DNA of 64,000 bases, taken from Chamaea fasciata. Its lineage: Eukaryota; Chordata; Aves; Passeriformes; Sylviidae. A model generated the notes under the pieces. It worked only from the letters and a program-made list of their open reading frames with translations, was not told the origin of the DNA and did no database searches. The translations under genes were made by a program, and so were the position numbers. This document shows positions 11,061 to 23,814 of this stretch, piece by piece. The stretch is from NCBI GenBank assembly GCA_029207755.1, contig JARCOQ010000012.1:1405001-1469000 (forward strand), given 5' to 3'. Position 1 is the first letter of the stretch, and every line of letters begins with the position of its first letter.

Positions 11061-14000
11061 AGCACCACAGTGAATATTTACAAACCTCAGAGGCATTTTG
11101 AAAGGATGAGCAAAATCAAATTCCACCCACCTCTGTTATGTCCAACAGACCTTCAGTAGTTTCCAGGCCTATTGTGTTTGGAAGAAAAATCAGGCAGAAA
11201 AATCCTAAGGTTGCCTTAAAAGTTATTCTACCCAGGGGTTTGTACAAGTCTGGGCTGTGTTCAGCTGGGGGCTTGCTCCCCCTTTGATATGAGAGGGGAA
11301 CAGCATGGATGCTGTTACTGAAGCTGATAGGAGCTCCATGGATAAAGTCTTGTGTACTGAAACGGAAATATACTCTGAGTCTGGCACTTAGTTTTCAAGT
11401 GTGTCAGATGGAATTTCGTATTATCTACTGACAAACCAGTTTATTAGATGGATAAAAGAAGAGATCTTCAGGCTAGTAAATGCTGCCATTAGTCAGAGGT
11501 GAAACACCCACTTCCCTTCTGAGTTGGCATTTATAACAACCTCTGAAATACTGTGGGAAAAGTCATGAAAGTCAGTATACAGTATGTGACAAGACAATTA
11601 CAAACTGCATATTGATGCTGGTCTTTTGAAAAGACTGTCTACAGGCTTTTTTTAGTGGTTTGAAACATCGGCAGTTTGTTTGCTCGTTTGTTTTTATTCC
11701 TGCATGCACTGAATACCTTTTTGAAACAAATGCTTTAAATCACAGGGGGCAGGTGGATGTAACCTAGACTGGGGTCCTATGCTCTGGGAAGGCAGATTAT
11801 TGTGTCTGCCTGTCCCTGGAAGCACTGGAAGCCCATGAAGCGGCTCATAGAGTACTGGGCAGGGATCTCAGTCCTTGCCTGTTGGAGGTTCTGGGCACAC
11901 ACGGGGCTGCAGGAGGCTGCTGAGTCACTGAATGTCCTGCTCCCCAGAGGCCAGATCTGCTGAACGAGTGTGGTCATTACTCTTTTGTGGCACCATTAGT
12001 AAGAGGAAGAGGTAGTTATAATTAGCCTCTTTGAAATCACCCAGGGGCTCAGCTGATGTGTCAGAAATGTAGATGGTGTTAAACACGATGACGCAGCTGT
12101 ATTGTCCCAGCTGGCAGTGTGACCCCAGCGCCAATGCTGTATTTAGTATCTAGGGTCTCCCACTTTGAGAACATCCGAGAGTACTCAGACTCCTCCTAGT
12201 TGCTATTTCAGGAGCTGTGTGCTCTGGGTAGATACTGCAGAAGTGGCTTCCTAATTTAAGTGCTCTGGATGAGGCCCAGTTATTGTAACAGATTTACCAA
12301 GGAGCTCTGCCTTTGAAGTTACTCACTTACCAGAATGCCCAGATGCAGTTTGACACAAGTGCAGCAGTCCCAGGATCATCAGTGAATGGTGTACTGACAA
12401 CAAAGTCAAGTGGCTCATCTTCCAGTAAGACCTGGAGAGGAGAAAGTCAGTGAGCTGCTGAAGACCCACACAACTGTCCCGAAAGAGGCCCTTTTTTACC
12501 TCTTGGATTAGGCACTTTCTCCCTTCATTCCGTTGCTCCTAGGCTCTGTGTAAAGCTGCCTGACACAGTGAGGGGCTCATGATGTAGCCTCAAACCGTGG
12601 TGTTTTCCAGGGCCATGTCCTCTATTTGATGCAGTCCTTGCTCTAGAAAATAAAGGCAACTGTCAGCCTGTATCAGTGAGGATGTTTCTAATGTTATTCA
12701 TCATTCATTTCAAGAGCAACATGGGCAAAACCCATCCCTTGAGAGCCTGGCAGCTGTTATCATCTCAGCAATACTCTAAGCTTTTGCTGACTTCAGGGAA
12801 CAGAAAGCCCGGATTTTCTCCTGAATTTCACGTCGGTGTGTGGTGGTCTAAGCCAGCCCACCAAAATGGCACACAGAGGAACTGTACCATTCCAGAAGAA
12901 GGCTGGAAATTAACAGCTACTCACCCGTAATGAATATCAAGGACATACTTTTTTCAAGGAATTAATTTGCTTGAGTTTTTCCTACCCTGAATACATATGG
13001 AGGGAAGTGAGGTGGAGAGACAGCCCCTTTAACTTGGGCTGAGAGGTCTGTCTGTGTTCTTGGTGCTCTCTGCTATGTCCCGTGTGCCTGTCTTACTCAG
13101 AAGCCTGCGACTTTGGCATACCTGTTATCTCTGGCATCACTGTGGTGGTCACAGCTTGTGCCTCCTCTTCCTAAACCTGTGAATTTGGAATGCAGAAAGT
13201 GAGGGGAGGAAAGGAATCCAGAGGACTGAAAGGGACTTCCTTTTTCACAGTAGCAAATTCTCCTGTTGCACTGGCTTCATACACGAGAATTTATCCATCC
13301 TTTTGATGTGTGACAGAGTTTTGGCCTTCAAGTTAACCTGGCTGTGTTTGGTCACAAAGTATTAGGATTGATGCTGGTGCCCCCGGTACCTTTGCCCAAG
13401 CTGAGCTCTCCTGGGGGTTGTTGGACTTGTTTCCCCACGGGGATGAAGATGAGTTCTGCCCAAATGATCAGTCAGGAAAATATACTGAGCTGAAAATATA
13501 ACCCCAGAATACCACAGACCCTCACAGATATCAGTGAAATACAGAGTAAAAGATTTAGTCCGGGTCTCTGCCTCTTCTATTTTGCTAATAATTAGAATTA
13601 TATAACACGGGAATGACTTTTATTTCTGGTATATCTGGGAAATTATTTTTCCTTTGAGTTTTTCAGACTTCTTCTACCTCCCATTGATTTTGATTATTTA
13701 CTGTTTGACAAGGGGAACACAGGCAGCCCATGCTGTGCGAAAGATCAGAGGTGCCTTCATTCCTCAAGGCTATTGCCTTCTTTAATTCTTCAGTGTAGGA
13801 TCAGTGAACTGATTGCATTTTCTTCTCTTTGACACTTTGTATTTCACGTTTCTTCATCAAACTACGATAGCATGCTCTCTTTTAGAGCAAGCTGCTCTGA
13901 GAATATAACCTTTTTGTCTTGGCCATTGTTATAACCCTTTGGTGACTTGTAACAGCGACTTTCAGCCACCATCCTAATTCAGTGTTTCAGTTAAACTGCA

Positions 14001-14130
14001 TGGAGTTGAGTATCTTGTTAATCCGCTTTTTGTGCTTTTCTTTTATTGGTGTTATATGTATTTCATATTTAATCATTGCGTGATGTGGCTTGAGGGCAGT
14101 TGTTCTTTGATTTTTTAAAATATTTTTTTT
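11061..14130. other. Noncoding sequence
   Basis: No gene recognised over about 3 kb. Minus-strand frames of 66 and 69 codons at 11777-12134 and an 84-codon plus frame at 12676-12930 have no family resemblance. 13380-13460 is locally GC-rich without clear CpG enrichment. A small inverted repeat with 6-base arms is at 13884-13898. Confidence 0.5.
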
Positions 14131-15579
14131 CCCCTCAACCAGGATAGTCTTACAGGCCTAAGGGGAGATTTTTAAGCTGCAAACACTGTATGCCAAATCT
14201 GGCAGAAAAAAAAGAGCACAGTTCAAATATTTGCAAATAGAAACAAATAAATGTACACTCTATTTGAGCATGTAGTTGTGTGTGCACATTTTTGGAAAAC
14301 AGCTTCTTGGACAGACATGTTTTACAATGGTGGGAAAGAAGCCAAAGGGATGTGAGTGTTGAGAGTCTTGCTACTTTCTGAGACATCCACTTTCTACTAG
14401 AAAGTAATTAATGTAAGTATCTGAAGTAGAAAAAACAGAAGTTAGTTCTGTCAAATCTGACTTCAGGTTGTGGTTCCAAATATTTTGATCAAATAGGCTT
14501 CTCTCTCCTTTTGTGTATTGTAAGATATGCAATGTAGTACATATTTCCAGTGACTAATGTTTGTGCTGTGAGTCCCTGTAAATGAGAACTTGGGTGATGT
14601 TAGATCAAAGTCTACAGTAATTTCATAATTTCTTTAAGAAGAAATGCTTGTTTTCAGCTCTAGTTGGCATCAGTCTAAATGAATCAGTAAAAAGGGATGA
14701 TCTCAGCTCATATAAATAATAACAGCCCTCTCCTGTTTGAAATTTCTTTCTTCTGGAAAAGCCAGTTGTCCCACATTAATGCATTTCCAATCAAAAACAC
14801 TAAGCCCCATATGGTATTTTTTAACACATTTGAGAACCCTGCTTAAGACAGAGCACTAAATGTACTGGAAACCAAAGTTCATTGTTTTTCAGCACTCAAG
14901 AGAATGTGCAAAAAGTAGTCCCTTGTATTTGTCTTATCCTGCTTATTAGTTTTACAGTTCTGGGTCTCATTCTCTTTCCTCTTCCCCTTTCTCTCCTTTT
15001 TTTCTTCGTCTGTGAAATGACCTTCATGTTACCATGTAACGAGGTTCCTCCTCTCTCTCCCTCCTAAACATAATGAATGTGAGGAAAGCTCTCTGAGACA
15101 TGAACAAAGACCGGGAAGGGGCATCCCAGAATACCAGGGGATGGTGAGAAAAGAGGTCCACACTACTTCAAACTAGAAAAATGTTAGAATTTAAGATAGA
15201 GCTTGCCCGTAGAAATGCTGCTTGAAAAGAGTTTGCCCACGTTTTTGCGAGAAAATATCTAATAAGATACTTTGGGATTAAAGTATATTTGTATTTCTGT
15301 TCATCCTTTAAAGGGCATCTATTTCCTCCGAGTCATCATTAATTGCCAAAAATTTCAGATCATGGCATGTAATGTAGAAAAGAAGCATGAGTTACTGAGT
15401 CAATATTCCTAGAATGTATATTACCTAAAACTCCTCATGCTGTGGAAGCTCATATATATATGCATCTGGAAAAACCCTGCACTCCAGGTTTAATTCTGCA
15501 GTTTTACTGGTTTAAAGTAGATCTTTTAGCACCAATTAAAAGTGTTACTGCGGTGTTTTCTAAACTTTGCCGTTTTTCA
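14131..15579. other. Noncoding sequence
   Basis: No gene. 14100-14150 has a pyrimidine-rich run ending in CAG, but no exon follows that I can support. A short TA run occurs near 15450-15461. 14400-14720 is AT-rich and repeat-free. Confidence 0.5.
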
Positions 15580-15735
15580 GCCCAGAATCCTATCAGAATG
15601 TAGGTGTGGAGATCAGCCCAAAGCAGGGCCGGCTGAGTGAGGCTGCCCAGGACCTGTGCAGTTTTGCTTTGTTTCACAGACAGAGCCTCCCTGGGTCCTT
15701 GGGTCAGTATTTGACCATCCTCTTGTTAACTAAGC
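15580..15735 (-). mobile_element. CR1 LINE fragment, 3' region, old
   Basis: The plus strand reads as the complement of a CR1 3' region. In order it has CAGAATCCTATCAGAATG (the degenerate tail side), CCCAAAGCAGGGCC, GGCTGCCCAGGACCTGTGCAG, then CCTCCCTGGG and CAGTATTTGACCATCCTC. These correspond one after another to the well-known CR1 blocks (CTCAAAGCAGGGTC, TTGCCCAGGACC-TGTCCAG, CCTCTCTGGGCAACCTG, CAGTGTTTGACCACCCTC). CR1 sense is therefore on the minus strand. The copy is diverged and short and encodes nothing. Confidence 0.6.
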
Positions 15736-17959
15736 AAACATTTTAATGAAGTTTTCCCATGTCTTACAGCCTGTCTTCCAGGGACATGGAAACCTGTGTC
15801 CAAACTTTCCATGTAAAAGTAGAATGAAAAACACTCAGTGCCTTTACCAGCTCTTTGTCAGTGAATCTCCTGTGCCCTCTCCTCTGTGGGCCCACACCTT
15901 TTTCAACCTTCCTTTTGCTGATCTTGTGCTCAAGGTAACTTTTCCTTTCCTTCCTAATATTCCTCACTAGTTTTGGTTGGATTTCTGTTGTCCATCCCTG
16001 CATTTTGACCAACATTTCCGTATCAGCAGAAGTTCCTTGTTCATCCACGGTGTCCTCCAAAATTCCTGCATTTTGGAATGGGCTGCTTTGAGGAGGTTTT
16101 GTGCCACAAAAGAATCCCAGGAAAGGGAAAAAAATAAATAGTTTCTGGCCTGGCAATTGCAAGGTGAACGAATATATTTCTGTGTGTATGCTAGGAAAAT
16201 GCCCTTAATGGCAAATTTGGCAACAGAAAGAGGAATGACAGGGAAGGGGGAGTAGTAATGAGAGGGTTTAATTTCAGCATGCACAGCTCAGAGCTTGAGG
16301 AAAAGTGAGATAAAATTCTGCCTTGACAACCTTTAGTTCAGCAATCCTTCCTAGCAGAAATAGGCCTTGAGCAGAGTGATGGTCTGGCTGACAAACAGGT
16401 CTGTGTCATTTCATTATGCTGAACATCTTTTGCTTCAGAGTTTTTACATTCATTTTTAATAAGTAGAATGTAAAGAAAAAATAATTACTGGCCACTACAT
16501 GGTGCTTTTTGATGGAACTATCTATTTATGGGGAGCATAGAGCTTACCCTCTCTCAGGGCGTGTGTGAGTTTTTTACAGGCTCCAACAGGATGGAAGATG
16601 GAAAAAGGGATGCAGGATGGAAAAAGACCTTATCAGGGGCACACTTAGGCAGAAGTAACTGTCTAAAATTATTGTTCAGCACACCTGGAGTCTCTTTCAA
16701 GCCACGTGAGGCCACTTGCTGCAGCTTCAGCACCAAATGGTTATTCCTGGAGGATAAGACCAGCCAGAAATTTAGTTAGCAGAAGGAAAACCAGGCATGC
16801 CAATGTGCTTCCTCCAGTTAAGTTAAATGGCCCCTGTGACCCTGCTGCGCTTTGCACCGATGTTCAAGTGACATTACTTGAATGACATTTTGTCATTTGC
16901 TGAATGTTAACCTGCAAAAATGCCACCCCTGCTCCTTTACTTGGAGACAGGGTGACACGTGCTGCAGCCCCCGTTGTTGGGGGTAATTTTCTGCTCCGTT
17001 CCTGACAGACAGGATTCCAATAGCACCATATGTCAAAAACTCCAACCCATTCCAGTCATGTACCCACACCGTCCAGCTGTCACAGCTATAATTATTGAAA
17101 CTAAAGCCCAGAGAAGTTTCTAGTTTTGGAAATGCTCTAGTCTCCTTAGATCTTTACTACTGATGTTATAGCTGATTAGGACCCTGCCAGCCTTCTGTTG
17201 GTCTCTTGAAAACTGCTGTAATTCCCATTCATCATGGAAGCTAACCAGCTGCTCCAGAGCCATCCCCTCAAATGTGTTGCTTGATGTTGTACTTTGCTGT
17301 TGTCCTGACCTTGACACTTTGGATGTTCAAACAAAGGCTCCTTATTTTCTTGGAGCCGGACTAAAAGGAGCCAAGTTAACTAGATCCTGCACAGAGAAAT
17401 GGAAGCAGTTTTTGTTGGTACCTGGTGTTGCTGTGAGACTGATGATAATCCACGCTCTTTTCTTGGCCATCCTGCCACGGCTTCCAGGCCACTGCAGGCA
17501 GGGCAGTGAGAGGCAGAGACCCCTGGAATGCTCTCCTGTCGGGCTGACACCGAGCTCTTGGCAGGAACATCTGTCTTGTCTCCCAGCAGAGATGAAAGGG
17601 ACTCCTGTGATCAGGGCTTTGAGCCTTTACAGCCACTTTTGTCACTTTTAACCAAATGTAATGAAGTTCAACATCTTTTGATTCTATTTGAAACTTTGGT
17701 CAGAGTAGAGAGTTCAGCTATTGGTTTTTCCTATTAAAATCTTAAAGCTGAAAGCTTTATGATCTTGAGGTGTTTATGGGTTTTAGGCTTCCTTGACAGC
17801 CTTTGAATTTATATCTCTTGCAGTGCAGATATGTGTAGTACATAAAGTAGCACCTTTTTAGATTGCATTTTCACACTATAGTATTTTTTTTTTCCCCCTC
17901 CGGGGATCAACCCCCCTTGTACCCATTGCAGTAACCTCTCTCACACTGTTAGTTATGCT
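15736..17959. other. Noncoding sequence
   Basis: No gene. Two minus-strand frames of 132 and 105 codons overlap in 15764-16284, and 17274-17651 has overlapping frames on both strands; none resembles a known protein. The 11-mer GATGGAAAAAG occurs twice, at 16597-16607 and 16616-16626, as a small direct repeat. T- and C-rich sequence lies at 17884-17898. Confidence 0.5.
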
Positions 17960-18330
17960 TTTCTGAGTTGTTCATTCATTTAGAAGGCAATTTTTATTCT
18001 AAATATATGAAAGCTTTTATATTTAAATTAGAAACACGTAAATTATCTGGCTTATATTGTGATCAAGTAGAAATTTGTAATCTAGTGCCTCGATTCCAAT
18101 ATGCTGCTCTCAAAGTGGATTTTCTAAACTCTTTTGAGATGCTAGGTAAGAAAATGTCAATATCTTTAAAGAAGAAATGTTTTATGGATGAAGAGAGATT
18201 TTTAAAATGTGAAGAGCAAGACTGAGTTGGAATTCCTCGACTGGAACAACTGACTAATTTGACGAAGAAAATGAGAAGAAATTTGCTAAACATATTCTTT
18301 AGCAACTGTCTTCTAATAATGAAGAAGCAA
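17960..18330. promoter_or_regulatory. Candidate conserved noncoding element
   Basis: AT-rich, complex sequence open on both strands (85 codons plus, 100 codons minus) without protein character. It contains ATTTAAATTAG-type AT-rich factor sites and no recognised repeat. Two-strand openness plus complexity makes a noncoding element more likely than a gene. This is a weak call. Confidence 0.25.
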
Positions 18331-18343
18331 TTCCAACAAAAAC

Positions 18344-18367
18344 CACCACACGCACGCATACACACAC
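18344..18367. repeat. Degenerate (CA)n microsatellite
   Basis: About 24 bases of interrupted CA dinucleotides (CCACACGCACGCATACACAC and flanks). Short and imperfect. Confidence 0.7.
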
Positions 18368-18654
18368 TAAAGGGAGTTTGATATTGCTGCTGAGAAAGCT
18401 CAGGATGACTTTGACTATTGGAAGAAGATCAAGTGTGTTGTCATGCAGATCACTGGCTCCCTTTCACAGGCAGCAAGGATGGTGTACATTTAAAAGACAG
18501 ACCAGGTTTTTCAGAACACACATAGGAAATTATCCCAAGTGGAAAATAAACTGTGTCTAATTTATGGTTAATTCATAGTTTTTAGATTTTATTTTAATGG
18601 CCAGATTAGGAAAGAATGAAGAGACTTGATCTCTGGTGGACCCTGAGGTTCTTG

Positions 18655-18661
18655 TTTTTTT

Positions 18662-18695
<34 letters not shown>
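18655..18695 (+). repeat. T homopolymer, 33 uninterrupted
   Basis: A T-rich run with a single G at 18662, followed by 33 T (18663-18695) and CCC. It could be a slipped homopolymer or the tail of an antisense retroposed copy. I see no poly(A) signal or duplicated target site that would support the latter. Confidence 0.85.
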
Positions 18696-18839
18696 CCCAA
18701 ATCTCCGGGTGCAGGATCCTGAATTTTTTTCTCATTAACCAGCTCTGAGTGGAAGCCTGAAGTCAACAACTTCTGGGCAATTGATTACACCTGAGGCTAC
18801 TTTTGGGAGTCTTGGTAGTCACCTTACACTGAGCTGAAT

Positions 18840-19430
18840 AATAATTGAAATGTGACTGTTAAATAGGAGACTGAAGGAGAATAAAAAAGGGAGTCATCGG
18901 CCGAAGAGCTCAATAAAACAGGCTAGCCAAAGACAAAAAGAAAGTAAACAGAGGCAAAGAAATTCAACTGACAAGGCAATCAGTGCAAAAGCAACAGGGG
19001 GATGTGTAAAGAGAAACGTGGCACAAGGACTGCGTCCCAAAGAAGGGAACTGAGGGGGACGGTGAGCTGGGTGTGCCAGTGGTGGAAGACAAACCCCTCA
19101 AACGCCTTAGGACAGCCAGCAGAGAATAAAGGATGGAGACAACAAGGTGAAGTGCTCCGCATTTTGGGGTGCAACACTTGAGACAGACTGTTAGAAAATT
19201 TCTACTAAAACTGGAGAGAATGCATGTTGGAATTCTGAGACGCAGTAAAAACCTCAGTAAAAGTGGCAAAGAAAAAGGTGAAAGCATAGGATCTGTCAAA
19301 TGCAGTGAATACTGAGTAGAACACAAGTTGTTCAGAACGAGACTTACAAAAAACATCCAGGACTGCATGAGCAGGAGAAAGTACAAAAAATGTAGATCTT
19401 TCTCAGAAAATAATAAGAAAGAAATACTTT
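18840..19430. other. Purine-skewed noncoding segment
   Basis: The plus strand is clearly A/G-rich over about 590 bases, unlike the T-rich sequence on either side. The complementary minus-strand frame of 140 codons (18964-19386) is rich in Leu, Ser, Phe and Cys as an expected by-product. CpG is retained near 18899, 19015, 19058 and 19102. It may be an old insertion from an unknown element or a domain with inverted skew. I recognise no family. Confidence 0.35.
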
Positions 19431-21687
19431 CTGAATGTGTGAGGCAGGCACAAAATACTTTTATGTGGTGTTTTTAATAAGATGGAAATCAGTGCAGTTA
19501 CAATATAGCTGAATCTACTGATATGTGCCTTGAAAATAGGTTTAGCAAGTCATCTCACAGAAATGGCACATTCTGGAAACTTAGGGCCACCAAAAGTCTT
19601 GATTAAAGTAATAGAAAACACGCACAGTTGTAGAAGAAGCCAATAGAAGGAATTTCCATAATCACAGGAGTGGGATGAGCCAGGTTGCTGTTACTGCTGT
19701 TGTTCTGTTTAGCCTTGGTTTCAAATTAAAAGATGAAGGGAAAGGGGGGAAAGAATCATTTTTATGAGAAAACAGTGAAAACACAGCTTCTCAGAGGATA
19801 TTCATCTTATGGCTTCATTAAAGAACCATCAGAGGTTCCTTGGAGGAACTAAGACCAATAAGCAGAAACTCAGACTGAGGTTCAGCTTGCAGAGATAAGG
19901 AATGAAGTCTGACACAACTTAAAAGGGACTGTGAAAAGAGAGTTTGAGGAATTTCAGATAACTGCTCTTTTGCCTTTGCCTCTTGTTTGATAATAGTGCT
20001 ATTTCTTTTTACCAAACAGAGTCTCTCGCTTCAGGAAAACTATCCTCAACATAAACTTGTTAAGAAGGGAATGTGTGGGCAGTAGCACCCTGGAAAGCTC
20101 TACACTGAGCTTCAGTCTAATGGATCTTAGTCTTAAGCAATCTGGAGAGGCTGGCTTAGCGGAGAGTGCTCTGATGGCGAAGGTTCTGCAACTAATTTAT
20201 ATCAATTTTGAATGCAGCTGTATGTGTTTGAGTGTTCTCAGTGGTAGGGATATCAAGTCCTTTTCTCTCTTGCTAAATCCAACAAATAATTGGGCAATTT
20301 CTTACACCCCTTGATACAGGTAAATGATAGTCAAGTGTCTACATTCCCCCTACTATGTGTGGCCTGGGGGATTATGGGGGTTTGATATTCTGAATTAAAT
20401 GAAAGCCGGCAACATTTTCAAAACTCACTTTGCTTGATTATCTGTAACTTTCTTATCCTTCTGCAGTGTTGTAGCTGGAGATCGTATAGAAGGTGCCTAA
20501 TTCTCTGTTGTGCCACGGGATTGCCAAGCCAAACGCAGGCTTTGTGTCTTGCAGCAGAAGTGCTGCAAAAAAAGTTCAAACAGGGAGTTACTGGCCTAGT
20601 AAATAATGCGTTGAATCAGATATGGAAACCTGGATTGCATGCAAGAGAAAAAAGAAAGGGATTTTTATGATTTATTGTACCTGTGCTAACTGAGCCAGAG
20701 GAAGAATCCAGTTGTCCTAGGAAGAAATATAATTATGCCAAGATTTTAAAAAAAGAGTCTGATATGTGAAAATTTATGATTTTCACTTTTAGACTGTAGA
20801 GTGTACATCTAAAGAAAACCTTGTTCTTATGAGATACTTTGAAAATTATTCAAAGACAGCAGTACTTTTATAAACTTATAATTTTGAAAGAATGTAGCAG
20901 TAATCATGAAAGTGTAGTGATGGATTGATACCCATCTTCTTGGTTAGGAAGAATTGCTACTTTAGACTAATTTCATAATTACCTTTAGTTTTTATATAAT
21001 CCCAGTTTTTTATTTTTAAAAATAATAGCATGTAATAGGAAAAAAAAAAAACCAGTAAGGAAGAGTTAAGAAAATAATAGCTTTTCAGAAGACATTGCTT
21101 GTCTTGGTTTTCTCTTTTCAACTGACAGTGTGGTACAGAATTCTGCTAGGCAGAAGCATACCAAACTGATTTTTTATAATCATTGCTATTATTGCTGTTT
21201 ATTACAATAATATACTTTAAATTTACAGTTTGGAGCCATCACTGGTATAGAAGGCTATATGTGTAGCTATACATACCTAATTATTTGTGGAAGGTATTAG
21301 TATTGTAAACACAGCTTATCTTTGTATGAGAGTGGCATTAATAACAGAATTTCATAAATGCCAACATACAGTACGATAATTTCAAGACTCTCTGAAAATA
21401 TGGTGTATTGTAGCTGAAGATGTTCACAAATGCATGCTGTGGATGGGGAGGGGGAGGAGGGCTGTTTTGTGCTTAGAATGCTTTCTGATGCATAAATATT
21501 AGCATTAAATAATTTTGAATACCTTGTTTTCTAAAAAGATTAGTAGCTCTTCTCTGCGTGATAAATTGTGCAAGAGTTATTGTTCACACCAGTCTTTGTG
21601 CTGTATTATCCTGTGTAGCTTTAAATAACCCAGCCCAAATTACGCTCAGCAAGCTGTTGGGAAAGCTTGGAGGAATCTCAGAGCTGA
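19431..21687. other. Noncoding sequence
   Basis: No gene recognised. Frames of 85 and 78 codons (20057-20314, 20434-20670) have no family resemblance. 20740-21060 is very AT-rich with an A run near 21040. A G-rich spot (GGGGAGGGGGAGGAGGG) is at about 21444-21461. Confidence 0.5.
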
Positions 21688-21745
21688 AGGGCCAATTTGT
21701 GCCCTGACTTACATCCTGTGCAAATGCACTGGCTTCGTGCTGCCT
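21688..21745. repeat. Possible ancient amniote interspersed repeat
   Basis: The order GGGCCAATTTGTGCCCTGAC, TTACATCCTGTGCAAATGCA and CTGGCTTCG parallels an old reptile/bird repeat whose consensus I remember as GGGCCAAATTCTGCCCTCAG, TTACACC-GTGCAA and CATTGACTTC. The agreement is by eye and the family name is not certain. Confidence 0.35.
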
Positions 21746-22720
21746 CTAAAGGATATAAGGAAGGAAAGAATTTAATCTGTAGCTTTTGCTTTATTATTTT
21801 TATTTAGCTCCGTTCTATTTTTTGTATTCTGTTTTTTTGTTTATGCGTGGTTCGATCCTCCTGCAGAGGAGCCTTGTGCCTGTGTATTGCTGGTTTGTGG
21901 ATGGCAGCATTTCACCCTCTCTGCCTTGGCATCTCAAATGTTAAATGAAAATCTTATTAAAAACAAATAAGGAGAGTTAAGTGTGTGTTTACTAAAAGTC
22001 TGGTTTATATTGGCTCACACTTGGAATCCCAAGCTTTACGCTTGAGAATGTTGCACAATAATGTATGGTTTCTTTAAATTCATAAGTCTTAAATTGGTGT
22101 GTGCCAGTTTTGGTGTTTTTCTTGCATCTGGTTTGTCTCTTCTCAGTGATATTTTGCAGTCCTTGTTGCTCTGATTTAGCAGCTATTCTGTAGGTAAACT
22201 TACATGCTTTGGGGAGACAGGCAGTGTAAATGCGGCTTCTCTAAATTTGGTTTGACTCACCAAAGATCCATCAAGACATTGTAATATGAGGAGTCAGTGT
22301 AGCATTTTGCCTGATATTTCTCCCTATCTTCTAATGGTCTAGGAATGAATTCTTATGCTGGGAGAAAGGGAAACTGAACTAAGGGTTCTTTGGAAATATC
22401 AGTCATCTCACTTAAGTGTTTTCATCTGATTTTTCTCCCTGATCACTCCTGAGGCGAGAAAACCTCAAATTCTGGGTATTGTGAAGTGATTGGCAGCAAG
22501 CAAGACAAGCAGAGACATTCAGACGTAGACCTAGTATTAATTCAAGCTGTGCAAATAATTAAACACACCAAGTGAAAGAGGTGAACTGAGCAGTTTCCAC
22601 TGAGTTTAAGGACAAGGTGAAGAATTCCACTTTTCTTAATGACCTTAGGAATAAAGAGTATTTTGTAAGGCCATCCATCTTACAGCAATTAGAACTAAGT
22701 CCATTTAACGAGGAGGGTGT
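21746..22720. other. Noncoding sequence
   Basis: No gene. T-rich at 21790-21840. 22560-22768 has frames on both strands (64 and 69 codons) with no protein character. Confidence 0.5.
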
Positions 22721-22790
22721 AAGGCCTGATGCTGCATTTGCCTGTTTTGCTGTCCCACTGAATCCCACTGAGATGGGTGGGACTGGTTTA
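22721..22790. repeat. Hairpin-forming possible ancient repeat
   Basis: Contains GGCCTGATGCTGCATTTGCC followed by an inverted repeat with GTCCCAC at 22752-22758 and GTGGGAC at 22777-22783, reinforced by an inner CCCA/TGGG pair. The wording resembles the same old sauropsid repeat group seen at 21.7 and 42.6 kb. It may be a remnant of a palindromic nonautonomous transposon. The family assignment is tentative. Confidence 0.35.
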
Positions 22791-23181
22791 GCTCATGGTG
22801 CTTCATCATGAGGCAGTGGACTTTGTGAATGGGCCCTCCTGAACTGCTCTTCTATCAGCCTGCTGTACTTCCGAATGCTGAAAGTTCACCTCACCATTAA
22901 TTAATTCAATGAAGGCAAGAATAATTTCAATGGAAAAGAAAAAACCTCCAATGCAATGTGTAATTGGCGTCTGGTTCACAGTTCCTCCAATTGTTATTTC
23001 CAGGTGAGGAGGATGCTCACCCTGTTCAATGGCTAAGCTAGAGGAAAGTTGGTGGATGACTAGAGAGTAGAGGAGTTTTAAGAGTAGAAGTTGTGCCACA
23101 GTTTGTTTTCACAACAATTTAATTTGGCAGGAATTGAATTGGAGGAGCAGGTTTGGAGTGACAAGAAACAGAAAATAAATG

Positions 23182-23182
<1 letters not shown>
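22791..23182. other. Noncoding sequence
   Basis: A 97-codon minus-strand frame (22806-23099) has hydrophobic and mixed residues with no known domain. No other feature. Confidence 0.5.

Positions 23183-23235
<53 letters not shown>
23183..23235 (+). repeat. T53 homopolymer
   Basis: Fifty-three uninterrupted T, the longest homopolymer in the window, flanked by AATAAATGC on the left and GTTGTTGATTAATGG on the right. Such a run mutates quickly and is error-prone in sequencing, so the exact length is uncertain. No poly(A) signal is seen in the minus-strand sequence that would precede an A tail, so a processed pseudogene is not supported. Confidence 0.9.
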
Positions 23236-23236
<1 letters not shown>

Positions 23237-23786
23237 TTGTTGATTAATGGCTTCAGAAATAACTGGCTTAGCACAATGTGCTGGCTCTAACCCTTCAGTC
23301 AGGGTGACTCTGTAAGTAGAGTTTGGCTCTTCTGCCATTTCGCATTTTCTGGACAGTCAGTCACAAATTTGATTATCAGACGTTTTGGCAAAATTATAAT
23401 AATTTGAAAAGTTCACTGAACCTGCAAAGCAGCATGTAAAATTGCTGGTAGATATCATAGACTGATGAGAAAAATTAACGTGGGTCAAACATAGCTGTGG
23501 TTAACCTCTGCAACACACCTAAGATATACAGTCTTTTACTAATTGATTGAAAGGAATTGCAATCTCCATTTGGAATCCAATTCAAACCTTAGTGTATAAA
23601 AATGCTTCCAAAAGGACGATAGCCTTTATTTGTCGCATCGTAGAAAAGCAGCTGCAGAAAACAAGAGCCTTGTGCTTCCAGATCAGATCTTTTATCAGTG
23701 CTGTAATACCATTTCCACTGCACTGTGCAGAAAAGGAAAAATCTGTCTTGGTATCATTTATCTCCATCAAAACCATGGAGTTTGTC

Positions 23787-23814
23787 TCCTAGGATTCCTC
23801 TCCTAGAATTCCTC
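23787..23814. repeat. 14-base tandem duplication
   Basis: TCCTAGGATTCCTC is followed directly by TCCTAGAATTCCTC, differing at one base. A recent slippage duplication is the simplest reading. Confidence 0.75.

Noticed and set aside
21848..21860. tRNA B-box-like GGTTCGATCC
   Set aside because: One base short of the consensus and without stems on either side.
23183..23260. Processed pseudogene tail at the T53 run
   Set aside because: No polyadenylation signal at the expected place, no recognisable coding sequence after it and no duplicated target site.
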